This document shows, in pieces, positions 24,587 through 36,220 of a stretch of DNA of 64,000 nucleotides. The notes beneath the pieces are model-generated. The model did no database searches and was not told the origin of the DNA. It saw only the letters and a list, made by a program, of their open reading frames with translations. This DNA comes from Gordionus sp. m RMFG-2023. Its lineage: Eukaryota > Nematomorpha > Gordioida > Chordodea > Parachordodidae. Position 1 is the stretch's first letter. Each line of letters begins with the position of its first letter. The stretch is taken from NCBI RefSeq assembly GCF_954871325.1, contig NC_088776.1, positions 33,156,508 through 33,220,507 of the forward strand. Direction: 5' to 3'. The translations under genes were made by a program, and so were the position numbers.

Positions 24587-25110
24587 TTATTTTTCTTCCT
24601 TCAACATTTCATCTTCCTCAGTATCCATAGGATTGAATCTCTTTTGCGCATCAATTTGGTTAATCACTTTAGATATAGTGGATCCTACTTTGATCGAATT
24701 CTTGTTTGTATTGGATATTTTTCCATAATATTTATATTTATTTTCCATAGGTGAATCTACTCCTACCACTGTCTTAGCTTGTATACCATTTGCTCTTTTA
24801 AACGTTCCATCATAATTATTCGGTGGCCACGGTCTATTTCCATATTGTTTACTACGAGATTCATCATTTATTTTATGATAATCTTTGTACGTAACCTCCG
24901 ACGTTACATTATTATTTTTACCACAAAAATAACTTGGTCCTGGAATTTCATCCATTTCACTAAGATGATCTTCACAATCTTGAGCTTGTAGCACACGGGT
25001 TGGAATAGTGCACTCCTTTATTTTATGTCCATAGCTTTTACATCTAAAGCAACGATGGAATACTTCAGCTCTTTGTTTTTTTATTCCAATTTTATTTTTT
25101 TTATTATTTT
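24587..25110 (-). mobile_element. 3'-end zinc-knuckle region of the LTR element, fossil
   Basis: Minus-strand sense carries one CCHC knuckle, CFRCKSYGHKIKEC, followed by about 130 acidic and polar residues without a recognised domain. Its place next to the 3' LTR is unusual for a gag domain. It could be an extra open reading frame of the family or a shuffled gag end. Confidence 0.5.
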
Positions 25111-25674
25111 CACATACATAATGTGTTCTTGCAAATCTAACTTATAATTCATTTTTTTTATACACTAATTTATAAAAAAAAATTTTACTTTAAAATAAAT
25201 ACTCTAATTTATTTTTAAATTTTAATTTTGAAAAATAATTTATTAAATTTTCTTTTTAAAAAATATGTTACTTTTCACTTTACATTTAAAATAAGAAATC
25301 ACTAATTATCCATTTTCAATATTTTTTCTTTGAACATATAAAGAATTCACTATTACCCCTATACCATTCACATTAAAATAGTAATAATTTTCTCGAAAAA
25401 TTATTTTTCAAAAATATGTTACTTTTCATTTTACTTGTCTAGCGCATGAAATATAAAAACATTTGTGTCTTTCTCCCTTTCTTTTTAAAAATAAATAAAA
25501 TATCACTTTTCTTATAAACACATAAAACATATTAGTCTTAATATGAAAACACACTTATGTTTTTTTTTAACAAATAAATAAAATTTCACTTTTCTTATAA
25601 GCACATAAAACATATTAATCTTGTCCTCTTTATAAAAAAATGGTATAAAATTGTTTTATATGATCTCCACAAGT

Positions 25675-27512
25675 CAGGCGCGTACGCAGCGGGGGGGGGG
25701 GCAGGGAGACCCCCCAAAGCCAAAAAATGCAGATGCCGGATTATATTTTTCAAAAATATTATTGTTAATATTAATTTATATTTGTTAATATTTATTCTTA
25801 TCTCATATATACATATATATATATATTTTTTTAATTACATTTATTTATCACATTCATCTACTAAGTTATTTTATCAATCAATTTCGATTTCAAGTTTTCC
25901 TTGGCGTAATTTACCTATTATTTTCAAATTTTAGTGGCGTAATATTTATCTAAATTTCTAATAAAATAATAATTATCTCTGAAACTCCTTGTCCAACAGG
26001 GAGAAAAAAATTGCAAACTTGTCCAACGAGATCGAGTCTCCGCCACAGTAACAGCTATTTTAGAGTTAGAAGAGCTGATTATTAATGCTATTACTGAAAT
26101 ATCACAATGGCTTGAAAGAAATATTTCCTCAGAAGCAAGAAAATTATTGGATTCAATACTTATTCCAAATTTTTTTTCTCATTAGAATGTATTATTTAAT
26201 TATACAACTATTTTATGTAATACTTTTCAAAAACATAACATTGACTTGATTAAGAAGATAAGAATAGCGGAGAGCATTTTATTAGAACTCAAGGAAATAG
26301 AGCTAGTGTTGTTGAAGAATTTCATATTTTATATGTTATTGTTGAGTCAAAAGCAGAGCTATATTTGTCCCCCTCGACTTGCAGCAAGCAAGCTCATCAT
26401 CAAAACATTAATATAGGATCAGTACAAGAGTATTATAAAACAAATGTCCCCTCTCCCAACCTTTTTCATATAGTGATAGAAAAAAAATATAAATATTTGT
26501 TATATTTTTATCAAGAAGATGTTAAAATATCTTATGATGCCTTATTAGCTGAATAACTATGATTAAAAGATTAACTATGGTTGATACAGTCCCAAAAAAT
26601 GCTATGGATGCTTTTTATTTCAAACACATTTTAGATTATACTCCCAATTATTAAAATGGTTATATATATATTAGCAGCTCTTTAGTAAACTAATGAGAGA
26701 ACATTCACTTTTTTAAGAAGAATAACAGAGCCTTGCAGAGGTACCATTTGCAGGACCAGGCCCAGATTTTTTTTAAAAATTTTTTCCGGCCCGGTTTTTT
26801 TTAAAAAAATTTTCAGGCCCGGCCCGGCTAGCCCAGCCCGAATTTTTTAAAATAAATTATATTTATTTTTGATATTTATAGCTAATAATGGCGATTTCAA
26901 ATATTTGGTTTTAAAATATACAACTCGGCTCGGATATTTTTTCTCAAAAAATTTTCAGGCCCAGCCCGGGTGTTTTTTAAAAAAAAATTACGAGCCCGGC
27001 CCGGGTATATTTAAAAAAATTAAAATTCGGGGGCCGGGCCTGCAAGTCTGTGAAAAACATACCTATGAAATACAACATCTGAAAGTAGATTGAATGATTT
27101 GGATCTTTTGAATATTCATAGACATTAAACGCCAAGCAAGGATTGATAATTGAAAAATTAGCTCAAAACATACAAAATACAATTATTCCTAAGAAACTTT
27201 TTGTGTATTAATTTATATTTACAACATTTAAATTTTTTATACTTTATATATTTTAAAAGCTCAAAAAATTCAAATTTCAATTTTGGGTCATTTAAGTGAT
27301 TCATATCGTGGGTTATATTCACTTTATATTTTATGATTCACATTTAAATGCCGGTTTATATATATAATTTTTTTAATTCACATTAGTTTAAAATTGTGTA
27401 TTAGAAAAGTTATTAATCCTAATAAATTTATGCTTAGTATTTTTAATTAAAAATATTATTTCTTAAAAAATTTATTATCCCTCCCCAGACCAAATTCCTG
27501 CGTACGCGCCTG
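25675..27512 (+). mobile_element. hAT element, poly-G family, copy 2
   Basis: Termini CAGGCGCGTACGCAGC and (reverse complement) CAGGCGCGTACGCAGG are flanked by a perfect 8-bp duplication CCACAAGT (25667-25674 and 27513-27520). A G run lies just inside the left end. Plus-strand fragments of a ZMYM1-like hAT transposase occur at about 26060-26740, for example AITEISQWLERNISSEARKL and SVQEYYKTNVPSPNLF, in different frames with stops, so the gene is dead. It is inserted in the LTR element and carries the GC-rich MITE at 26726-27052. Confidence 0.88.
26726..27052. mobile_element. GC-rich hAT MITE nested in hAT copy 2
   Basis: Ends CAGAGCCTTGCAGAGG and (reverse complement) CACAGACTTGCAGG. Same insertion point as the MITE in copy 1. 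Copy 3 (61080-62345) lacks it: there AAGAATAA runs straight into AAACATACC. Confidence 0.75.
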
Positions 27513-27659
27513 CCACAAGTGTATATTTTTGATAATTTTATCATTATCATGATTAATTTTACATGGAATAACTGGCTCACATTGCCTTTTATTTTTCTTC
27601 CACAAAAAGAAACAAATTCTTTTATTAACATGGTCATAGCCTTGTATTAATATTTACTA

Positions 27660-28060
27660 ACTGAGACCAATATTAACTAATCCTACTTAAGAATTTTTTA
27701 TTTCTATGTATTCATATAAATTTACTCTTAAAATTATTGAATTACAAAAATATTTATTAAATGAGATAGACATCCACTAATCCCAATTAAGCATATTCTC
27801 ATTGTTATTTATTGATAAAAATTTATCTTTAACATTATTTAAATATAAAAATAAATTTGTCCTAAAAATTTATAGGAACTAACCTTCCGGTTTTTAGGAA
27901 CTGAATATTTATCTTCTTTATTATATACTCTAATAAATTATTATGACTTACAAGAAATAGTTTTGTCCCAAAAATTTTATAGGAACTAACCATTCCGGTT
28001 TTTATGGACTAACTATTTATCTTTATTATAAACACTAATAAAATCATTATGACGTACCCC
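27660..28060. repeat. tandem duplication inside the LTR element
   Basis: A block of roughly 120 bp around TAGGAACTAACC and TTCCGGTTTTTA is repeated (about 27840-27960 and 27965-28050), with weaker related copies upstream. It lies between the protease region and the nested hAT, in non-coding DNA of the element. Confidence 0.6.
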
Positions 28061-28080
28061 CACAGTACTATCATCAAATC

Positions 28081-28899
28081 TTATGTTTCACAATTTATTC
28101 CCAATATTCTCAATAACACAACCTTTCTCCCATTTTTTTTATGGTCAAAAAGTCTTCCCCAAATAATTTGACCCACAGTGAATTTTATATTGCTTTTACC
28201 ATAAGATAATATATTGTCAATCTCTTTTGACTTAAGAAAATCTAAAGGTAATCTGGTTCTTCTACCCAAAAATAATTCAACATTTTTATTCATTATCCAT
28301 AAATCTAAAATTATAGGAATATCATGGAAAATAACATCCCACTGAGTTCTACCCAAAACTTTGATTTCAGATCCATCAAATTGTTTTATACACATATTTT
28401 GTCTCTCAACAATACCATTCGGCCAATATTTATAAAAATTTTCACTAGACATTATTGAAATACTTGCCCCGGTATCAAATAACATTTCAACCATTTGTCC
28501 ACCAAATTTTAAATTAATATGAGGACATGAACTCTGTTCCTTTGCTCCCTCAGTTATTAAATTTTTAGACATTTTAATGGGCTGAATGACATTTATTTTA
28601 ATCTCATTGTCAATATAATTGATATTCATACCTAAATTCTTCTCAGAATTTAAAAGTCTCTGAATTTCATTTATGGTTTTATTTAAAATTTCCCCTGGAT
28701 ATATATCACTCATTTGATTACAATAATCCTTTTTATTCAGATTACTGTCTAATTTAAAATTCTTTATTTCATCAAAATGACAATAAAAATTCCCAACATT
28801 ACAACTCTTTTTATTAGAGTTAAATTTCAATGTATAATCCTCATTCCCATGATGATTATCTATTTTAATATATATATCCACAAAATTTAATATTTTCAA
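28081..28899 (-). mobile_element. retroviral-type aspartic protease region, fossil
   Basis: The region carries the active-site signature LFDTGASISIM, which is D-T/S-G with a following small residue as in retropepsins, and downstream hydrophobic strands with a FLGRR motif in the place of the flap and second-strand region. It follows the gag-like region at 28960-29920 on the same strand. The enzyme would cut the Gag polyprotein of the element. Confidence 0.7.
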
Positions 28900-28959
28900 A
28901 AATTAATTTATCTATTTTTATATGATTCTCTTTCAAATCATATAGACACTGTGACCCAC

Positions 28960-29920
28960 TCACACTTGGATACAATGGATAGCAATGTGTCCCATTTCTT
29001 CACATTTGAAACACATTCTATCATAATCTGTATTAGATATCTCCATTTTATCTACATTTTTTATAATAGGACTCTGTATATTTCTAACCACCGGTTGTAA
29101 CACTACCGAGGTTCTTTGCGGAAAACCACTTTTGAAATTGGCTTCTTTCACCATGCAATTTCTTTTTATATGTCCTACAAAACCACATCTATGACACACT
29201 ATGTCATTTTTTTCACTTGGTTTTGCAGTCACATTTTCATTAGTTTTTCGGTCTCTTGAATAACAATTTTTACCAATATGTCCTTTTTTTCCACAAAATT
29301 CACAACTTTCAATCACATTATTATTTTTGATTTTTAAGTTGGAAACATCTCTGGATAAATTTTTCATATTTTCTTTCATTTCTCTAATTTCACTTAAAAT
29401 TATAGATTCCTCGGTACTTTGTCTCAAAGTATTATCTGTTTTATTATTTTTCAAAATTTCTTCTGGCTTTTTACTTAAAACCTCAGAAATTTTCTCTTTA
29501 AATTCAATCACAATTGAATCTATTTTTTTATTGATATCCTCCGATATTTCAATGTTTTGAAGAAATTTAAATACGTCACCCGTATCTAAATTTTTATCAT
29601 TTTTTTCTTCAACATTTTTTTTAACATTTAAATTTTTTAATTCTAACAAAATTATATGTAAACTATTTTTTATATCTTCATTAATACCTGGAGATTTCAC
29701 CAAAACTTTAGGAATTAAATTTTCGGTATTTGTATTTTTTTATATCAATTTCTCTATTTTTAAGAGATCTTCTTTTTATTTTCCTTATTAATCGTTTCAT
29801 TATAATTAAGATTATATAAAACACAAAAATAATTAATGCAGTAATGACATTATTAGTCATATCCACTTTATTAAAATTCGAATTAAATATTTTATTAAAA
29901 TTACTCTTAAAATTTGACAT
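28960..29920 (-). mobile_element. gag-like region with three CCHC zinc knuckles, fossil
   Basis: The predicted polypeptide has a lysine- and glutamate-rich, partly coiled-coil-like first half. Three knuckles follow: CEFCGKKGHIGKNC, CHRCGFVGHIKRNC and CFKCEEMGHIAIHC. Such knuckles bind element RNA during particle assembly. A membrane-like hydrophobic segment in the short frame at 29708-29920 is of unclear meaning. Confidence 0.75.
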
Positions 29921-30248
29921 TTTATAAAAGCCATTTTTTCATTAATTATCCAAAATTTAAAATTTTATCTTATATATATTTCTAATTTTAATCCAAAAAT
30001 CCTACTATTGCGTTGTGTAATTTAAAAATCAAATAAAAAAAATTTTCTTACTTTTAAATATCCAGAATCCACTATTATTTTGAGGAACCCGGTCCTAGAA
30101 AATATTTTTCTTGCTTAATAACGTCTGAAATTTATTTTTATAAAACTCTCTTGTTTTATTTTTTTCTCTAAATATTTCAATTTTTATATTTTTCTCAAAC
30201 TTATTTTTTCCCTAATAAGTGTTAACGAATCCTGGTACCACTGCACCA

Positions 30249-30708
30249 ATAAAATATTTATAACTTTTTAATTTATATAACTCTAAAATAACTCTATATT
30301 AATATTTATTAATATATATATTTAATCTCTCCGATTATATATATATTCCTTAATATATTAATTCTCAATTGCTTCTCTTTAAAATTTAATAATACTTGCT
30401 ATTTATTCTACTTTATTTCCATAATTTCTACAAAAATTTATATATCACAATAATTTTTATCATATATTGTCATAATTATATTAATGAATACAAAACATTC
30501 GTTTCTTTGTTATTACAAAACCTTCTGCGCCGATTATCATATAAAAATCAATATAAACAAAAATCAATATTATTACTAACTAAAAATATATTTACAATGA
30601 TTGACATCTATCAATCATTTAAGAATAATAGTTTAAATATATATAAAATATACAATATATATATATGAAATATAAATCACATACAATATATATATGAAAT
30701 ATACATCA
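30249..30708 (-). repeat. LTR, 5' copy on the minus strand
   Basis: Near-identical partner of 24050-24511. The outer flanks do not show a clean target duplication. Confidence 0.85.
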
Positions 30709-31189
30709 ATCCACATCTAACGGATGGACACCATACGCGATAAATGGACAAGTTGGTTTAATTTTTGGTTGTCCAACAATACATGTCCATATATCAACTT
30801 GATCAATGACGCAAGCACATCAATGACAAAATTGAATTCAACATCCAACCCATTAGCTGCAGTTAGCTTTTCTCGATTCTTTCGATTTTATTAAACCTTT
30901 CATAATTATGAATAGAATCACTTGATGACACTATTATATAATTGAAGTTAGTTGATTTATAATAAACTGGATAGTTAAACGTCGCATTTGTGACTTGCTA
31001 TCTTTCTTCCCTGTTATGACTCACATTTATATAACATTTTATTTTATTTTATTACAATCTTTATCAAAAGTATAATTTTATTTGGCTTTATTACATCCTT
31101 TATCAAACATATTATTATATTTGGCTTTATTATAGCCCATTATCAATATCCGTTTTAAATGGATGTTTAAAATTATTATTATCATCATT

Positions 31190-31345
31190 TTTTTTGCCCA
31201 TTAGAATGGTGGAGATTGTATGGGGAACATTATCCCTTGTTGTCAAAAATGCCTACATATTTCGTTCATTCAGGGATCATCGGCGTCATGTGAGAGATTA
31301 TTCTCAGTAGAGAAACCATTAGAAAGACTTTATGCTTGAAAAACC
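31190..31345 (+). pseudogene. hAT transposase C-terminal scrap
   Basis: The sense WWRLYGEHYPLLSKMPTYF, then after a frame change GSSASCERLFSVEKPLERL, matches the WW...P.L and SERLFS motifs of the hAT dimerisation domain. The fragment is short and decayed. Confidence 0.65.
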
Positions 31346-31499
31346 GATTATTTTTAAATTCGGATTTAGCATAATTATATTTATCTGGTTCAAAGTAGTT
31401 ATAACGGGATATTTAACTCTTTCCATCTAATTTATCAAATTTAACATTGGATAAGTCTGCCAGTTTTTCTTATGCTAACGTCACTATTTGAAGCGAAAT

Positions 31500-31790
31500 C
31501 ATCACTAGACTAAATCACCACCATTCAAGGCTAAATGACCCCCATTACAGACCTTATAACCAAACCTTAAAGTAAAAGAGCCAAATTACGAGCGGCATTA
31601 ACATTATTAATGGACAATGGAATTATAAAATTTTGACAAATGTAAATTTTATGCGGAAGAGATAGAAATTTTAGGGCGTATAATTAAACAAAGAAAGAAT
31701 ATCGCACACTACAAAACATCTAGATGCAATCATCAGTATTAAATAAATTTATTAGCACTATAAATAAGATCATACAGTGACACTTAATCA
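31500..31790 (+). mobile_element. Ty3/gypsy reverse transcriptase scrap, fossil
   Basis: Plus-strand sense resembles the end of a gypsy reverse transcriptase (FYAEEIEILGRIIK, as in the KCEF...EVEFLGH motif). It is short, broken and unlinked to the minus-strand gypsy fossil. Confidence 0.5.
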
Positions 31791-32175
31791 TAAAAACTTA
31801 CCAGAAGTTTTGCTTGGATCATTCACCTAAATATAGAAAAATAATCATCCAATCTATTCATCAATTAAAATAAAAGGTTTATTATATAAATAAAATATTT
31901 ATTGTTTTTTAAGACATTGATTATATTTTTTATTTTATTAAATATTGGTGTTTTCTATATAAAATAATATTTATATGACAGTATCCGTGATAATCGCTAG
32001 ATTTTCTAAAAATTATTTTTCCATAACTAGGGTCAGATTATATTAAAAACAATATTATACATCATAGATTGAATATAAAAGTTACCTACTTATCAATTTC
32101 AATCAATCAAAATTTGATCATTGCAGGCATGGTGTAGCACTAACCCACTTTTTAAATATTTGATCATCAATCCAT

Positions 32176-35100
32176 ATGTCTATATTTCAAAAAATAACTT
32201 CATATGTTTTGCAAAAAAACTTTAATCGTAAAATATTCGTGATCTTTTTATTTTTATCATCTTATTATTAGCCATTTTAGTATATAGTGATATTGATAGG
32301 ATTAATTTATGGACTCCATTAATCCAAAGCCAAAGAGGGGCTAAACGAGGATATAGAGGTAGAACAAATGCAAACAGAAAGAAAAAGGCACCTAAAGCAG
32401 AAAACACTGATAAAGTGATTAAAGAAAAGACTTTCAACGTCAAGAAAAAAAAGTATGTTAATTTAATTTGCTTAAAAAATATTTATCAATAGTGTTATAA
32501 TTGATGATAATTTACCCATTAATTCATTAGACTATGAAGAATACTGCAAAAGAAAACCAACAGATAACATTTATTTATTAGAAAAATTTCTACCCAAGTT
32601 ATATGACCTAAAAGAGGCCATTATAGCACATAAAGATGTTGCAAGCCCTGCCATATATGACAATCTTGATGGTTTATTTTATATTAAAATGTTATTAAAT
32701 ATGAATACATCAAAAAAAGTTTGTTTTTTATGCAATAATATTTAATCAAGGCCTATTTAGAACAAACCATTGACTCCATTTTCAGGAATATTGTTATATA
32801 AAAATCCATTTGACTTTCCTATGAAATTTAACAATCGTATTTTGGCCTTTGCACACAAACTATCTGAGCAAGAAATGGCCTCTGAAGCTGGTGCTTTGAT
32901 AACTGGTTTTAAATTGATTTATTAATGTAACAATTTATAAGAAAATTTTAATTTGAGGTGTATGCAATTTACTAGCCAAAACCAAGTGCCTTATGAATAT
33001 AATTTTAGTTTTGGGTTAGCGGAAAAAAATGGGCCTAGGAATTGGTATGGTGTGTACTAACTAAGCTATAATTTATATTGGATGAAATAAAAAAGCATAT
33101 GAAATTTATTCTTATATTAATTTTATACTAATTTCTACTTAAATATCTGCTTTGTTCCTTTTTCTAACACTGTTATCCTGTAACAAATTGTAAACTTGAT
33201 ATTAGATGTTTAACACAACATTAATCAATTTGTACCATCTCATTTAAAATGCATATTTAAAAAAAACACAAACACTTCAATTTTGAAGTATTATTAGATA
33301 TCTACTGTTAAATTTCAGATATTGAGCATATCTAATTCAGTTTTTTTTATAACAACTTTTGAGATATTACATCTTCAGGATATTTTTACCCAACTCTTAC
33401 ATTCACTCTTTTCTGCCCCTTTATATAGAAATATTGTTTTAAATTCCATTACTAGATTTTAAGTACTAGCATCTGATATATGGAAGTTAGTTTTCAATAT
33501 TATATATTGCACAATATTTATTAAATCAATATTTACATTTTAAAATTTGATAATTTTTTTCCAAATGGAAGAACAATTATTTTGCTTCTTAAAATGCTCT
33601 ATTTATTTAATCTGATTTATTCATTTTCAACATTTTATTTTATAGGTGGCAAAGAGCTTGTCAAAAAAATTATCAAAGGAACTATTAAGAGAACTGATTT
33701 TGACCATGTCATATGTACACCAGAAATTTTACCTGAAATAATTAGTCTCAGAGGCATTTTGCGTAATAGTTTTCCAAACACATCTAAGGGTTCTGTTGAC
33801 ACTGATTTATGTGGTATGGTTAAAAAGTTCTCTAAAAGTGTTACCTACAAAACCGAAATTGTTGAAAATAATCTTTCCACTGTAGGCAGCAATGATAGTG
33901 AAATAGTACACAAAGCACTTTTGGAATGTATGTTAGCCAAAGTAAATAAAACATATATTTAAGATTGATTTAATTTATATAATTACTCTATGTTTAATTA
34001 TTTATTTTAAATCACTATAAATTAGTGCTAAAGCCATAGATTTTTTTTAAAAAAAACACTTTTATAAAGGTTTTATTCAAAATAATTATTTAAGCCTCGA
34101 GGTTTCATCAAAAGAGGACCTAACTTTGGCAAATTTTTTAGGCTTAGGTAATGAAAATCTTGATTTATCAGTTTTTTTTTAAATCAACTAAATTAAGCTT
34201 TTTTTAAACAACCCTACTACTTATAATTAAATAATAAAGTTTTTCTAATGAATTGGTGATTGAATGCATTTTAAAATTAGTTACGTAAATATAATATTTA
34301 AAATTCTTTTGTTGATAATTGTACATGTTGAAACTCTGAAATCACATATTCATCAATTTTATTTAATTTTACTAATTTATTCATTACTTTACCCTTTTTA
34401 ATCAATTTATATTAAATAATTAAAAATATCAAATTAATTGATTGCATTAAATATATAATAAAAAAATGTTCAAAATTTATTTATACAAAGATTGGAATGC
34501 CGTTAGAACAAATTGTTCAAAATTTTGAAACGTTAGTTGACACTCTCATGTCTCATAAGCCTAATACCATTGATCCTGGTATGTAATTTTTATTTGTTGT
34601 ATAATAAATTTAATGAAAGATTTTTAAAAAAATCATCACTTAAATATCGTCAGTCAGATATTTTGAGTCAGATGACGGATATTAAAGCCCTTTATAGAAA
34701 TCAGACCTACAGAGGTACCATTTGCACGGTCCAGACTTTTTAAAATTATTTTTCAGCCTGGCCTAGGTTTTTTTTTGAAAATAATCTTCGGTCCAACCTA
34801 ATTTTTAAAAAATATATTACATTTATTTTTAATTATAGCTAATAGTAGCGATTTAAAATATATGGCCCGGCCCGGATATGTAAAAAAATATTTTTAGAAC
34901 TGGCCCTTGCATATTTAGAAAAAATTAAAATACGGCCCCGCCCTTATACCCGAGCTTAGGGCCGGCCTGTAGGTCTCTGATAGAAATAATTAAGCTAAAG
35001 GAAAATATATTTAAACGATATTGCATTTTTTTTAAATGAAGCTCGATCAAAATTTTTAAATACTTTCCTTGACAACATATTAAAATTTTAATATAGTATT

Positions 35101-35322
35101 AATACTAAAATGAAATTTAAAATGACGACTATTATAATATTTGAGCTTGTAAAAATACTATATCATAATGAATTTTTTTTCATTTTTAAAAAAAATTGCC
35201 ATTACATTTTAGTCGATTTTATCATCAAAATTTATTTATCAACACCACCTAACCCCGAAGTTTTCGAAATATCGTTTAAAAATTTCTTGGAAAACCCTGT
35301 TGATCAGAGAGCAAGTGTATAA
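32176..35322 (+). CDS. MRPL1: mitochondrial large-subunit ribosomal protein uL1m
   Basis: Seven exons: 32176-32227, 32281-32452, 32493-32718, 32761-32905, 33646-33941, 34491-34578 and 35213-35322. All introns are GT-AG (53, 40, 42, 740, 549, 634 bp) and every phase agrees, giving 362 residues, near the usual length. Seen: a basic, targeting-like N-terminus; TDNIYLLEKFLP, like the DDVYLL region of animal MRPL1; ASEAGALITGGKELVKKI, the uL1 motif; TPEILPEIISLRGILRNSFP; KGSVDTDL; and a C-terminal IIKIYLSTPPNPEVFEI, as in the SPPS.E.FKI tail of arthropod proteins. The family binds 23S-type rRNA at the L1 stalk and helps tRNA exit. The start at 32176 was chosen because it alone gives a frame into exon 2. 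Intron 6 holds a hAT MITE (34702-34980). Confidence 0.92.
34702..34980. mobile_element. GC-rich hAT MITE in MRPL1 intron 6
   Basis: Perfect 8-bp target duplication ATAGAAAT (34694-34701 and 34981-34988). Ends CAGACCTACAGAGG and (reverse complement) CAGAGACCTACAGG enclose alternating GGCCGG-type and A/T blocks. It does not touch the splice sites of the intron. Confidence 0.85.
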
Positions 35323-35925
35323 TTTTATTTCAGTCTTATTTTTTTCCCCTCTAAATGTTTTAATTGTTATATGACGAATCTTATAAATATTGCATATTAT
35401 ATAATATGATGAAAATTATTGCAAATTTTTTTATTACACATAAATTTTTATATATAAACAAACCATAATAAAATACTTACATGTGTCAAAATATCATACA
35501 AATCATAAAATAAGATATCATTACAAATAGGTTCTAATTTATGAATCGTCTATTCTAGTATCTTCTTTTCCTTCTATTTGTTTAGATTTTTTCTGTTTGA
35601 GCAAGGTTTGTTCTTAATAGTCTAATTTATGTTTTATTTTAAAGTTTTTTTTTGAGAAAAATATTATATAATTTTTTAGATAATGTTCCGAAAAATGACA
35701 ATATATTTACAATGAAAATGTATCAATGTAAAATTGATGATAAATTTCTTGGGCGAAACGATAATTTTGAAATTTATTTTAAACGTGACAAAATTTGTTA
35801 ATCATATGTATAAACCATTCATATACGTTTTTTTACTATTTTATTTCATAAAAATTTTTTTTAAATTGCTTATTGGGATAAATAGGTTTATTAACAATCT
35901 ATAGTTGATTAAGGCATGCATAGCT

Positions 35926-36212
35926 TGTTGCGTAATTGGCTAAAATTCTCGTCTACGCCTAATTAGGCTTAGTCGAAAAATTGGCTAAAACTAATTAATT
36001 AAAAGTTAGGCATCGGCTTACTAATCGTCCGTCAGCGTTACGTAAAATAAGCCTATCCTTAATTAATATTTATTAAAATTATATATAATCATTTTTATAT
36101 TTATTATATAACCCTGACTAGCCAATGCTTAATTTTGATTAATTAGTTTTAGTCGGTTTTTCAGCTAAATCATTTTGGAGTTTGCTAAAATTAACCTATT
36201 GCGCAACACTGA
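35926..36212. mobile_element. hAT MITE with GTGTTGCG ends
   Basis: The inverted ends TGTTGCGTAATTGGCTAAAA and GTGTTGCGCAATAGGTTAA enclose a 287-bp AT-rich palindromic element rich in TTAGTCG and AATTAATT. Flanks GCATAGCT (35918-35925 and 36213-36220) are a perfect 8-bp target duplication. The left end seems to have lost a few bases. Confidence 0.75.
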
Positions 36213-36220
36213 GCATAGCT

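Larger units (their letters stand above)
24050..30708 (-). mobile_element. LTR retrotransposon with gag and protease, fossil, hAT inside
   Basis: Two direct repeats of ~460 bp (24050-24511 and 30249-30708), nearly identical, are the LTRs; on the minus strand they start TGATG. Just inside the 5' LTR a TGGTACCAGGATTCG stretch is a likely primer binding site. Parts in minus-strand order: gag-like region with three CCHC knuckles (28960-29920), a retroviral-type aspartic protease (28081-28899), non-coding DNA with a tandem duplication, a nested hAT element (25675-27512), and a second knuckle region (24587-25110). I see no reverse transcriptase or integrase, so it looks like a gag-protease element dependent on others. 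The near-identical LTRs suggest a fairly recent insertion. Confidence 0.75.

Noticed and set aside
34095-34147. Candidate extra MRPL1 exon (PRGFIKRGPNFGKFF)
   Set aside because: Including it would break the phase into exon 6, and exon 5 joins exon 6 directly in phase with a better family match.
34491-34578. Reading this segment as a separate small gene
   Set aside because: It matches the family segment before the MRPL1 C-terminus and fits as exon 6 in phase with both neighbours.
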